From assembly GCA_023091735.1 (NCBI GenBank), contig JALKBU010000971.1:1-19260 (forward strand): a DNA stretch of 19,260 nucleotides, given 5' to 3'. This stretch comes from Trichomonas tenax. Taxonomy: Eukaryota; Parabasalia; Trichomonadida; Trichomonadidae. Position numbers and translations under genes: made by a program. The stretch's first letter is position 1. Every line of letters starts with the position of its first letter. Positions 1 through 8,074 of this stretch are shown here, in pieces. The notes under the pieces are model-generated. The model saw nothing but the letters and a program-made list of their open reading frames with translations, was not told where the DNA came from and did no database searches.

Positions 1-134
1 CATAACATAATATAATGGATGTTGTATTCCTTTTGCATCATTAATGATTATTGAATTTCTCTCAGATCTGCTTAAGCTCATGATTTAATTAGTGTTAAAA
101 AATAATATTTTAAATTTTTATCCAATACAAAACT
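1..134. other. Left-edge AT-rich sequence
   Basis: AT-rich sequence ahead of the small gene that starts at 135. I see no reading frame here, and no TCA-type initiator directly before the ATG at 135, unlike the cellular genes later in the window. If the small gene belongs to a large mobile element, this would be internal element sequence. Confidence 0.4.
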
Positions 135-380
135 ATGACAGACTTCGAAACTTTGAAATCGACATTAAAGGAAGAAATATTAAAGGAGCTTAGCTCCAAG
201 ACCGAAGGTCATGAATTCAAAGCAACAACGAAAACAAGAAAGTCTAAAAAGACTGAACAAGTTGATACAGGAGCAACGGAGGAAAAACCAGTTAAGCCAA
301 AACGTAAGTGTACAGAAAAACAATTAGCAGCACTTGCTGCAGGTCGTCAGAAAAATCCGAGGTGGATTGCAAAAAAATGA
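135..380 (+). CDS. Small Lys/Glu-rich protein, possible Maverick/Polinton-associated ORF
   Basis: An 81-codon frame starting at an ATG. The protein is highly charged. Its N-terminal third (residues 1-25) looks like an amphipathic helix rich in Lys/Glu/Leu. A Lys/Thr/Glu-rich linker follows, and a conserved-looking segment near residues 58-75 reads TEKQLAALAAGRQKNPR. Short basic proteins with a K/R-x-x-TEKQLAALA-x-GR-type segment are, as I recall, carried by Maverick/Polinton elements of trichomonads; that link is from memory and not proven here. The frame ends at TGA immediately after an A7 run (371-377), whereas the -1 frame continues the charged tail to 427. The gene is therefore either frameshifted by one missing A or uses -1 ribosomal frameshifting. 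No initiator element is visible upstream, which also sets it apart from the cellular genes in the window. Confidence 0.5.
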   Translation: MTDFETLKSTLKEEILKELSSKTEGHEFKATTKTRKSKKTEQVDTGATEEKPVKPKRKCTEKQLAALAAGRQKNPRWIAKK

Positions 381-427
381 AGGAAGAAGAAGCTAAGAAG
401 AAAGAGGAAGAAAAGAAATCAGGATAA
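377..427 (+). other. -1 frame continuation of the small Lys/Glu-rich gene
   Basis: After the A7 run, the -1 frame reads MKEEEAKKKEEEKKSG and stops at TAA 425-427. Its composition (Lys/Glu/Ala, helical) matches the upstream protein, so it is very likely the original C-terminus. The stop codon falls at the very start of the tandem repeat that begins at 424. One additional A in the homopolymer would fuse the two parts into a protein of about 98 residues. Confidence 0.55.
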
Positions 428-640
428 CCACTAAAATTATTTTTCAAATTTCTGACTTCATAAATCCTTTCGCTTTCTTTTCTTAGTTAGTTAGTTTGTC
501 ATAAATTATTTTTTTCAAAAACTAAATAAATTTTCTCTCATAACCACTAAAATTATTTTTCAAATTTCTGACTTCATAAATCCTTTCGCTTTCTTTTCTT
601 AGTTAGTTTGTCATAAATTATTTTTTTCAAAAACTAAATA
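424..640. repeat. 116-base tandem direct duplication
   Basis: Two head-to-tail copies: 424-539 and 540 to about 640, offset 116 bases. Both begin ATAACCACTAAAATTATTTT and both contain a TTAGTTAG...TTTGTCATAAATT core and AAAAACTAAATA near the end. Over the first hundred bases they differ mainly by one 4-base TTAG unit (three units in copy 1, two in copy 2); the last bases diverge. The near identity implies a recent event. The first copy overlaps the stop codon of the -1 frame of the small gene, so the duplication covers its 3' untranslated region. Confidence 0.9.
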
Positions 641-765
641 GATTCTATATAGTCAGGAGTTTTAAAATTAATTTTAACGTTAATTTTGTAAGAAATTCAA
701 AAATTTATTCTCTATATGGGGGACCCTAATTTGTAAAACTAACTCTGTCGGTAAAATATATAAAA

Positions 766-812
766 AGATGTTCGCATTATCCACGGCTTCGCCGCGTCTA
801 CTGCGAACATCT
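766..812. repeat. Nested GC-rich hairpin
   Basis: A perfect 11-base inverted repeat, AGATGTTCGCA (766-776) and TGCGAACATCT (802-812), encloses a second small stem CGGC-TTC-GCCG (784-794). The GC content is well above the surrounding AT-rich DNA. It is too short and has the wrong form for a tRNA. It could be a structured element at the end of a mobile element, a transcription terminator-like structure, or a small repeat family. The sequence alone does not decide between these. Confidence 0.7.
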
Positions 813-1119
813 CATTACTAACTATATGCGTATAAGGGGTCTTATCAAAGCCATTTGATATATTTACTGTTGTATTTGAAACAAAGTCTACATAATAAGT
901 TGAATCAATGATTCATTAAAAAGTGATTTACACCCTGCTTAAATATAACGACCACCGAAAACTTATATTCCCGCTATTTAATTTTGTTAAGTCCTTAAAT
1001 TTTAAAATCACCACTGCTTATTTTTGCCAGACCCTAAATTATAAAAAATCTGTTATTTTTGTAAAAGATCTTATTTAACTCCACCATAGTGTATTGATTC
1101 ATATTTTGATAAAAGTTTG
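813..1119. other. Intergenic, upstream of ankyrin gene
   Basis: AT-rich spacer with no supported reading frame. It separates the possible mobile-element remnant on the left from the ankyrin gene. GACCCTAA-type words occur at about 723 and 1031 but form no regular array. Confidence 0.4.
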
Positions 1120-1125
1120 TCATTT
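1120..1125 (+). promoter_or_regulatory. Initiator (Inr) of the ankyrin gene
   Basis: TCATTT lies directly before ATG 1126 and fits the trichomonad initiator TCA(+1)PyT(T/A). The +1 A would be base 1122, giving a 4-base leader. This decides the start: the in-frame TTG at 1117 lies upstream of the transcription start and cannot be used. Confidence 0.75.
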
Positions 1126-2190
1126 ATGTTAACAGGTGTTGATTTAATTATCCATTGTTGTAAAACGGACAACGCAAAGATCCTAAATAGGGAATTAATG
1201 AAAGGACCGCAACCAAAAACAGGTATTCCTGACATTTCCATCGTTGATTTTCACTCACAAACATTTAATTTGATTCATATTTGCTCTTCTTATGGAAGTT
1301 TGAAATGTTTGAAATATCTATTCGATAAAGGGACAGATGTTAACCTCCCAAACAACTACAATTGGATGCCAATTCACTTCGCATCAAAACATGGATATTC
1401 AGCGTTGGTGAAAGATATAATAAAACGTGGTGGATTAGTAAATGCTCAGACAGAACAAGGCTATACCCCTATTGAATTGGCAGCTTGGTTTGGGCATTTT
1501 GACATCACACAATTATTATATGATAACAGGGCTGATATCCATACCAAAGACAAATACAACAACACTCCATTCCATAGAGCATGCCAGGCTGCTTGCAATC
1601 CAGTCATTAAATTTTTGCTTGAAAAAGGTGCGAATCCGCACGAGCCAAACGACGAAAGCCTACCAATACAAATGGCATGTACCAACGGAGATGTTGAGAC
1701 ACTTTATGACTTGATTCGTTACAAAGTCGATATTAATGCAATCTTCAAAGGAAATGCAACGATTCACTTGGCAATACACAACTTTAGAATAGATTTCCTC
1801 ACCATACTGCTAAAGCATGGCGCTGACACAGAAATAAGGGATTCTAAAGGCAACACAGCACTTCACATTGCTGCATATTTATCACAGGATAAATCAGTGA
1901 AAATATTGCTTGCTTTTGGTGCTCCTGTTGATCCACGCAATAATTTCCTTGAGACCCCGCTACAGAAAGCATGCGAGAATGGCTCTGCTGTAGTGTTTCA
2001 GATACTTCTCGGCTATGGAGCAGACCCAAATGCTTTAGACAAAGTGAAAAGAACACCTTTGGATTGGGCGAGATTGCAGGGACACGACAAAATCATTGAT
2101 TTATATGTGAAACTGACACAGATCACTGCGCCGCAACACGTATTAACTTTCACTTCATTGATTCCTAAGGATGATACGACCACAGATTAA
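1126..2190 (+). CDS. Ankyrin-repeat protein
   Basis: An intact 354-residue protein built almost entirely of ankyrin repeats, about nine in register at 32-34 residue spacing. Typical cores include NWMPIHFASKHGYSALVKDI, GYTPIELAAWFGHFDITQLL, NTPFHRACQAACNPVIKFLL, NTALHIAAYLSQDKSVKILL and TPLDWARLQGHDKIIDLY. The first repeat near residues 48-72 is preceded by a degenerate helical cap, and a short Thr/Asp-rich tail follows the last repeat. There is no signal peptide, membrane segment or catalytic domain, so this is a soluble protein-protein interaction scaffold; the partner cannot be inferred. Ankyrin-only proteins form one of the large expanded families of trichomonads. The start is fixed by the Inr four bases upstream. 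The gene stands alone, with no co-oriented partner close enough to suggest co-transcription. Confidence 0.9.
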   Translation: MLTGVDLIIHCCKTDNAKILNRELMKGPQPKTGIPDISIVDFHSQTFNLIHICSSYGSLKCLKYLFDKGTDVNLPNNYNWMPIHFASKHGYSALVKDIIKRGGLVNAQTEQGYTPIELAAWFGHFDITQLLYDNRADIHTKDKYNNTPFHRACQAACNPVIKFLLEKGANPHEPNDESLPIQMACTNGDVETLYDLIRYKVDINAIFKGNATIHLAIHNFRIDFLTILLKHGADTEIRDSKGNTALHIAAYLSQDKSVKILLAFGAPVDPRNNFLETPLQKACENGSAVVFQILLGYGADPNALDKVKRTPLDWARLQGHDKIIDLYVKLTQITAPQHVLTFTSLIPKDDTTTD

Positions 2191-2488
2191 CTTTTATCAT
2201 AGATTTGTTTGAACTTAGTAAAATATATCATGTATTCGCTTAATGTAACTGATGTCGTGCTTCTTGGATTGAGGCTGATAGGAATCTACAAAATGGAAAT
2301 GAAAATATGAAGTTTTGAAGTTGATAATAAATTTTAGTATAAAATTTTTCCCAATTTTCTTATCTGCTGTTGATATTGTACTTAATTCATGTTGGTCGAG
2401 CGTACGTTGTCATAAAAACTTCACATAATCACAATGAAAGTTGAACTGGGAAATTAGACGAAAATGAATGTTATTCACTTATAGATAG
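2191..2488. other. Intergenic after ankyrin gene
   Basis: AT-rich spacer; no supported gene, RNA or repeat. A polyadenylation-type TAAA occurs within the first 150 bases, but this word is too common here to be diagnostic. Confidence 0.4.
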
Positions 2489-2626
2489 CTCCAGACAGTC
2501 CATGTGGAGAGATGTGTTAGTGTGAACGCTGAAAATGAATACTTCAATAGATTCAAGAAGAATATAAATGACATTATTCAAAGATTGGATAGGAGTAAGT
2601 CCAGAAAGAGGAAATTGAAGAGATAA
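2489..2626 (+). pseudogene. Possible short gene remnant (45 codons, no start)
   Basis: An open stretch between TAG 2486 and TAA 2624 without an ATG start. Its translation is protein-like: a segment NAENEYFNRFKKNINDIIQ is followed by a basic end LDRSKSRKRKLKR. The composition (Asn/Lys/Arg/Glu with regular hydrophobics) looks more like real protein than random AT-rich DNA, but 45 codons is short enough to be chance. If real, it is the 3' end of a decayed gene. I do not recognise the family. Confidence 0.2.
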
Positions 2627-2919
2627 CACATAAAGGAGAGAGTTAGTCTGACATTTTATTGAGATTTTAAAAATTTGAGGCATAATTGTGCAATGTTGAT
2701 TATCTTTATAGATATAAGATTTTTAGGGCCAAAAACAGCTTAGCTAAACAATAAACTGTAATATCAAAATCAAACAAAATAATAAGATACAAACAACATG
2801 ATTATATTCTATATATAACTGTTTTGACTGGCTTCTTGCTGAGCCTAGCGAGTGCTGGAGCAGTAATCTGCACATTGAGAGATTTGCTCCTGTTCTAAGA
2901 GTTCGAACTTTCCCAATGG
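2627..2919. other. Intergenic / kinase 3' region
   Basis: AT-rich sequence downstream of the kinase pseudogene (minus strand). Reading on from the kinase stop in a different frame (about 2918 down to 2820), the minus strand gives a basic, Ser/Leu-rich peptide beginning TIGKVRTLRTGANLSMCRLL. It could be the original kinase C-terminus, displaced by a third lesion. Confidence 0.35.
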
Positions 2920-3956
2920 TTATGTGGCAGACTGAGACTGCTGCTTGTTTGCGCGGACTGGGTCCTGGAATGTCATGCAGTTCAAGAAAGAAGTCATTTG
3001 TTCTCTCTTGAGGATATTGTAGGTCACAGTCATAGGATTTGTGAGTCCCATTGCGATTTCCTTGAGAGCCGCTTCTTTTTTGAACCCAATCTTCTCCATG
3101 AAAGCATTCAAAATTTCTGGCTTATACTCGAACTTTTGGAGCTTCTCTGTGTTAAAGTTGTACACATTATGGAGCCATGGATGCTCGGTAATCTCATCAA
3201 GTGATATTCTGGATTCTGGATCCTTAATAAGCAATCTTTTGAGAAGATCAACACATTCCTCAGACAAATAAGATGAATAATCAACCTCTTTGTAAACTAT
3301 CTTCTGCATGAGTTTTGTGAAGTTTGGGTCTTGGAATGGAATATAACCGCAAACAATCGCAAAAAGTACAATTCCGCAGCTCCATATATCCGAGGCAAAA
3401 TTGTAGCATCTTCCGACAATCATTTCTGGCGAAGCATAAGCTGGGCTTCAGCACTGTGTGTGTAACAAACATTCTCTGTCAGCATAGCTCGACAAACCGA
3501 AGTCAATGGCCCTGACGTTGTTGTGGGAGTCAAGGAGGATGTTTTCAGCTTTAATGTCACGATGGGCCACATTGCAGCCCTGGAGGAGATGCTTAACAGC
3601 TACGATTAACTGAGCGAATATTAAAGAAGCTTCTCTCTCAGGGAACTTTTCGAACCTATTTATTGCTCCAAGGTGTGTTACCTGCTGGGCGTTCTCCATC
3701 ACAAAAGCGAAATTCTCTGGTGTCTCGACAACCTCTCAGAGAATTCTGCGACGAATGGATGAGTAACTTGTTTGAGTATATCAATTTCCCTCTGTATCCT
3801 CGCCATCTGCTTGCCATCCTCGTTATTAGTGAATTTGGGGATGACTTTGATGGCTACTTGAGCATTGGTTAAATTGTGTGTGACACTGAAGACCTTGGCA
3901 AAGGAGCCTTCATTGAGTGGATAGTTAATGGTATAGCCAAGAATATTCTCTTGCAT
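2920..3956 (-). pseudogene. CAMK-like Ser/Thr protein kinase pseudogene
   Basis: Nearly the whole kinase domain is readable in three pieces. From ATG 3956: a Gly-loop-like NEGSFAKVF, VAIK with the ATP-binding Lys, and the alpha-C Glu in IQREIDIL. Then come HRDIKAEN (catalytic loop), DFG, YASPE (APE position), DIWSCG and the C-lobe Arg in PESRISLDEI. Two lesions break it. First, two extra bases (AG on the coding strand, plus-strand 3733-3734) follow ...HPFVAEFSE; skipping them restores VVETPENFAFVMENAQQ. Second, an in-frame TGA (3445-3447) sits where active kinases of this type have Gly in CGSPAYASPE, consistent with a single GGA-to-TGA change. All catalytic residues survive, so inactivation is probably recent. 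The family (SNF1/AMPK/CAMK-like) is hugely expanded in trichomonads. No good initiator precedes the ATG. Confidence 0.88.
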
Positions 3957-4550
3957 CAATAAAAAATAAATTTTGAATGGCAATAATTGAGAGCAATATT
4001 TGAAAGATAAAACCATTACAACTTAATTTTGATTAAATCCTGTATAACTCATGGTATAGAGTAGATATAAAATGGTAATTTCAGCATTCAAAAATGCCGC
4101 AGCATTCAAAAATTAAAATTTCGGAGAATATCTGTATTAACATTCTGAGGTCGGAAATAACAACATTTGCACTACTTAAGAAACTGAATAATATTTTAAA
4201 TAAAAAAAATTATATTTTATTTTTAACTGAGTTAATGGACCCTATTTTAATTTTTAGATATAGAATCAAATGTAGTGTTTAGATTTTATAAGATTAGAAA
4301 ATTTAGGGACCAAAACTATTGAAATATATATATATAACATTATCTTAAATCTACAGAACCCATAAATCGAATAATATGTTTAGAAACCTATAGAGAGTAC
4401 AAAAATACACCATTCAAATAGAATAATTTTTATAAAATATTCGAATCTGAAATGTACACACTGTCAGCCTTAAAATTTATTGATATTTTTGTTTGCTTTG
4501 CATATCTAAACATGAAAAACGAAAAATTATAAAGTGTGAGCACAAACTCG
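3957..4550. other. Divergent intergenic spacer with short direct repeat
   Basis: About 590 AT-rich bases between the kinase pseudogene and the coiled-coil gene. A 14-base direct repeat CAGCATTCAAAAAT occurs at 4082 and again at 4100 (18-base period). A short TA microsatellite lies near 4327. A 62-codon plus-strand frame at 4094-4282 is rich in Ile/Asn/Lys, has no initiator, and is probably chance. Confidence 0.5.
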
Positions 4551-4557
4551 TCACTTT
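4551..4557 (+). promoter_or_regulatory. Initiator (Inr) of the coiled-coil gene
   Basis: TCACTTT fits the trichomonad initiator with +1 A at 4553, giving a 16-base leader to ATG 4569. It argues against the in-frame GTG at 4536, which lies upstream of transcription start. Confidence 0.75.
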
Positions 4558-4568
4558 TTAGATTTGTA

Positions 4569-7500
4569 ATGGAGTCAGGTGATGACTACAATTACGACAA
4601 AGAGGTGGACGAAGGCTGCGTCCAAGAACTCAAAGACAAAGTAGCTGCGCTCACGAATGAGAATGAAGTGTTAAAAGCGCAGTTTTCGCAGGCTATTCAA
4701 TTATCAGAGACATTGAAGTCCATTACATCGAAGAATGATGAGCAGGCACAGAAGATCAGGACTTTGACACTTGAAAACGAAGACTTAAACCATAGGATTG
4801 AGATCCTGAACAGGAAACTTGAAGAATCACAGCAAAAACTTGAGGAAGAGCGTAAAATGCACGAGGAGCAACGCATCAGCGACCAGAATGATGTAGGCTC
4901 CGAGATGGATCGCATCAAAGCTGACATGAGCCAGACAATTGATCGCTTATCGAAGAACTTGGAGGAAACAATCAACAAGAAGGACTCCCTTGAGTCAGAA
5001 ATGAAGCTCCTCAAGGCCAAGAACGAGAAATTGATCGCTGCAGCCAACTACAGCCTTTCATCAGATTTCTCAAGTGTTGATGACATTATTTCTTACTACG
5101 AGCAGCAAAACGTTGATGAACCGGCCAACGGCAGCCAGATTAAGAAGGGCCAATCATCACCAGTCAAATCGCCTCTGAAATCTCCACAAAAGTCGCCAGT
5201 TAAGCAGCCAGCTGAGGATATCACACGCATGAAGTCGAAGCTGAAGTCCATGCAGGCCAAGAACAAGCAGTTGATTGAGACTTGTGTTAACTTGGAGGAT
5301 CAATTGAACGCTGCTCAGCGTAAGCTCAAGGACCAGGAGTCCAAACACAACACAACAATCCAGCAGTTCGAGCAGAAGATCAAACTCATCCTGGACGAGT
5401 CAACTCTCGCTCAACAAGGTCAGAAACATCAAATTACATTGTTGGAGAACAAGGTTCAGAACTTGAAGTCCGAAGTCGCTAAGTCACGCACAGCACTCCA
5501 CGATTCCACAGTTATCAACATTCCAAACGACTCTCCAATGATCAAATCACCACAGAAGACCCAGGCATCACCAAAGAGAACACCAGTCGCTGCAAGATCA
5601 GTTTCCATCGCCCAGGAGGAGCCAACAATGGTTTCAAGGATCTCAGCAAGGACAGAATGCAACACAGCCTTCGAGCACCTCTCTTCCAGGAACTCAGAGC
5701 TCACAACAGAGCTCCAGGCAGTCAACGCGAAGAAGGACGAACTCCAGAAGAAACTCGCCGAAGCAAACGAAGCCCGCCAAACTCTTGAGTTGAACATCTC
5801 CAAGCAGAAGGTTGTTCTCGAAACTCTCACAACAGTCCACGGAGAGACAGTTGCTGAGCTCGAAACAGTCAGAAAGACATTGAATACGTTATCTCCACTC
5901 AAGGAGCGCGCTCCATCACAAAAGAAGGAGTCGAGCCAGTTCCAGAAGAAGATCGGACAGCTCGAGAAGACAATTGAAGAGCAGAAGAAGCAGATTTCTA
6001 ACGAAATCAACGAATCTACATCAACAAAGTCAGAACTCGCGAGATTGTCATCACGTGCCAACCAGCTTGAGCACGAAGTCCAGCGCTGCGACGCCCAAAT
6101 CCGCAAACTTACGGCTGATCTTACAGATGCTGAACATCGCTACGAAACAAAGCCAACAGTTACAGAAGACGATATCTTACCAGCATCCGCATGGAGATTC
6201 GCTGGATTCGACCACGATTTGTCTGAACAAGTCGCACAAATCGGCGCAAATGAGTCTCTTCAGACACAGTCAAAGCTTAGAAACGTTTTCAAGACAATCG
6301 CGGACTTCTACAACGGCATCATCGACGAGAGCGACGCAGCTGCCTTCGAAGCTAACGAAGGACTCGCAACCTTCAGAAAGACAATTGATACATTCCTCGT
6401 TGACCTTACAATCGCTATCTCCGGCGAAGCACAGAACCTTGACGAGTTCCTCGTCGACAACGGCTCAAGTATCGTCAAATCTGTAGGTGATCTCAAGCGC
6501 GCTCACGACGAGCTCCGCAGGAAGAACAAAACACTCGAGCAGATCATGGCGTTGTTCAAGGACACCTTTGGCGACGAAACAGAGGATGCAACAGAGTCAT
6601 TTGCAACAATCAAGCAAACGCTCGATACGCGCACTCAGAACCTTGAGTCACGCAACAGACGTGTCAAGGAGCTCAAGCAGGCCCTCGACAGCCTTCAGAA
6701 GAAGTCTGCTGCAGAGAAAATTCAGTTACAGGACGATCTCGATGAAGCCAACAGGAAGATCGACGAAATTGGCGCTCAGCTTTCCCAGGCACAGTCAGAG
6801 CTTTCTTCCATCAAGAGGAGGGACCAGGAGCTCACGCAGCTTCTTCGTGAGGCCAGGGAGCACAACGAAAACTTACAGAGCACAATGATGGCCGAGCAGG
6901 AGAACGCCGCGCAGTCCGCTGCTGACGAGATCACAAGGCTCGACCAGTCTCTCAGGGCTGAGATCAAGGCTGCCGAAAAGAGAATATCGATGACAGAGAA
7001 CGAGCTCGAGGACGCTACAGCTGAGATCGAGAAGCTCAAGGCTGTTATTGTCGCACAGAAGGAGTTCATGAACGAGGCTCAGGCGAAGGGCAACCAGGAG
7101 AAGGATAACATGAAGGCTGAGTTCGAACAAGAAAAGCAGCGCATGGAGGATGAGAAGGCACAGCTTATCGAGTCCTATGAGAGTGCAATTGACTCTCTTA
7201 AGGAGCAGGCCGAGAACCAGCGCCAGACAATCGAGAAACTCACAGGCGAAGTCAACGATATTGATACTAAGCTCAAGGATACACAGAAGCAGCTTTCCAA
7301 GACACGCCGCGAGAGAAAGAACGCTCAGGAGGAGATCAGAATCACAAAGGAGCAGTGCGACAGAGAACTCAAGCTTGCTGAATCAAAGCACATCAGCGAG
7401 ATGATGGAGATCGAAGCTGATTGCAACGCACGCATTGGCAAGCAGCAGGAGAAGTGCGATGCTGAAAAGAACCAGCTCATTCTCTTCGCTGCAAACGAGC

Positions 7501-7685
7501 TCAAGGCATATATCGCTGCAGGCGAGGGTGGTATCAGCGAGAGAGCCTTCAAAAACTGCATCCAGAAGGCACGCACAGAGCTCTACAGACTCACAAAGTC
7601 AGACAGCGCAATCAGAAAGATGACAAAGGCTGCTGATAGACAGACAACAGAAGACGCAGTTGCTCAGATCCTTCTCACAAAGTAA
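4569..7685 (+). CDS. Long coiled-coil protein with clustered S-P-x-K/R sites
   Basis: An intact 1038-residue protein. Heptad-rich coiled coils cover about residues 15-165, 205-310, 360-530 and 670-955. Between them lies a Ser/Pro/Lys linker (about 195-214) with four S-P-x-K sites in SPVKSPLKSPQKSPVK. A second such linker (about 317-346) holds SPQK and SPKR, and there is a further SPLK near 442. These match the CDK/MAPK S/T-P-x-K/R consensus. A non-coil, probably globular segment spans about 533-668, starting DDILPASAWRF. The C-terminus (about 960-1038) is again compact, with ANELKAYIAAGEGGISERAF. There is no signal peptide or membrane span. Codons become strongly biased to C/G endings in the middle and 3' parts, suggesting high expression. 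The likely role is a structural cytoskeletal or mitotic/basal-body scaffold under phosphorylation control; this is inference, as coiled coils carry little family information. Confidence 0.9.
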   Translation: MESGDDYNYDKEVDEGCVQELKDKVAALTNENEVLKAQFSQAIQLSETLKSITSKNDEQAQKIRTLTLENEDLNHRIEILNRKLEESQQKLEEERKMHEEQRISDQNDVGSEMDRIKADMSQTIDRLSKNLEETINKKDSLESEMKLLKAKNEKLIAAANYSLSSDFSSVDDIISYYEQQNVDEPANGSQIKKGQSSPVKSPLKSPQKSPVKQPAEDITRMKSKLKSMQAKNKQLIETCVNLEDQLNAAQRKLKDQESKHNTTIQQFEQKIKLILDESTLAQQGQKHQITLLENKVQNLKSEVAKSRTALHDSTVINIPNDSPMIKSPQKTQASPKRTPVAARSVSIAQEEPTMVSRISARTECNTAFEHLSSRNSELTTELQAVNAKKDELQKKLAEANEARQTLELNISKQKVVLETLTTVHGETVAELETVRKTLNTLSPLKERAPSQKKESSQFQKKIGQLEKTIEEQKKQISNEINESTSTKSELARLSSRANQLEHEVQRCDAQIRKLTADLTDAEHRYETKPTVTEDDILPASAWRFAGFDHDLSEQVAQIGANESLQTQSKLRNVFKTIADFYNGIIDESDAAAFEANEGLATFRKTIDTFLVDLTIAISGEAQNLDEFLVDNGSSIVKSVGDLKRAHDELRRKNKTLEQIMALFKDTFGDETEDATESFATIKQTLDTRTQNLESRNRRVKELKQALDSLQKKSAAEKIQLQDDLDEANRKIDEIGAQLSQAQSELSSIKRRDQELTQLLREAREHNENLQSTMMAEQENAAQSAADEITRLDQSLRAEIKAAEKRISMTENELEDATAEIEKLKAVIVAQKEFMNEAQAKGNQEKDNMKAEFEQEKQRMEDEKAQLIESYESAIDSLKEQAENQRQTIEKLTGEVNDIDTKLKDTQKQLSKTRRERKNAQEEIRITKEQCDRELKLAESKHISEMMEIEADCNARIGKQQEKCDAEKNQLILFAANELKAYIAAGEGGISERAFKNCIQKARTELYRLTKSDSAIRKMTKAADRQTTEDAVAQILLTK

Positions 7686-8066
7686 TTCCTTTTTATATTT
7701 ATATATTCTTTCATCTTATATAACACGGTTCACAATGTAAAACTTTTGAATATATCTTTATTTATTTTAAATTTAACTCAACTCTTTAATATTAGCAACA
7801 GCTATACTAATCAAATCTTGTCCAATATTCAAAGAAAACATTGTGAATAAAAAATCATGAATTTTGGAAAAGGCCGATAATCGTTCTCAGGCATCAAACG
7901 ATTTTAATCTTATTTTCCTTTAAGGACTCCAGCCATTGAGGATCCAATAGATAAAAGGTTGATCGTCCTGAAAACTTTCCAAAAAAGTGCCAAAATATAA
8001 TATTGCCATTAACTTTAAAAGTATAGCATCATTATGCTGTAAGGATTTATTGTGTCTAAAAATTTT
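7686..8066. other. Intergenic spacer
   Basis: About 380 AT-rich bases between two co-directional genes. No reading frame, repeat or RNA is supported. The far end is the promoter region of the gene at 8075. Confidence 0.45.
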
Positions 8067-8073
8067 TCATTTT
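8067..8073 (+). promoter_or_regulatory. Initiator (Inr) of the gene at 8075
   Basis: TCATTTT ends one base before ATG 8075; with +1 A at 8069 the leader is 6 bases. It is a good match to the TCAPyT(T/A) initiator and supports this ATG as the true start. Confidence 0.75.
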
Positions 8074-8074
8074 T

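Noticed and set aside
766..812. Interpreting the nested hairpin as a CRISPR repeat or tRNA
   Set aside because: Single occurrence with no spaced array, and no cloverleaf can be formed.
1117..1125. In-frame TTG start for the ankyrin gene
   Set aside because: It lies before the likely transcription start within the TCATTT initiator; ATG 1126 is the natural start.
2471..2683. A 70-codon minus-strand frame
   Set aside because: No recognisable features; the opposite strand has the more protein-like reading here.
4094..4282. A 62-codon plus-strand frame
   Set aside because: Ile/Asn/Lys-rich composition typical of AT-rich noise, no initiator, no domain.
4297..4312. TTTAGGGACC and similar TTAGGG-like words as telomeric repeats
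   Set aside because: Only isolated single occurrences, no tandem array.
4536..4568. In-frame GTG start for the coiled-coil gene
   Set aside because: The TCACTTT initiator at 4551 places transcription downstream of it, and ATG 4569 follows at a normal distance.
5456..6106. A 216-codon minus-strand frame inside the coiled-coil gene
   Set aside because: Antisense shadow of a strongly biased coding gene; Ser/Phe/Cys-rich translation with no domain.
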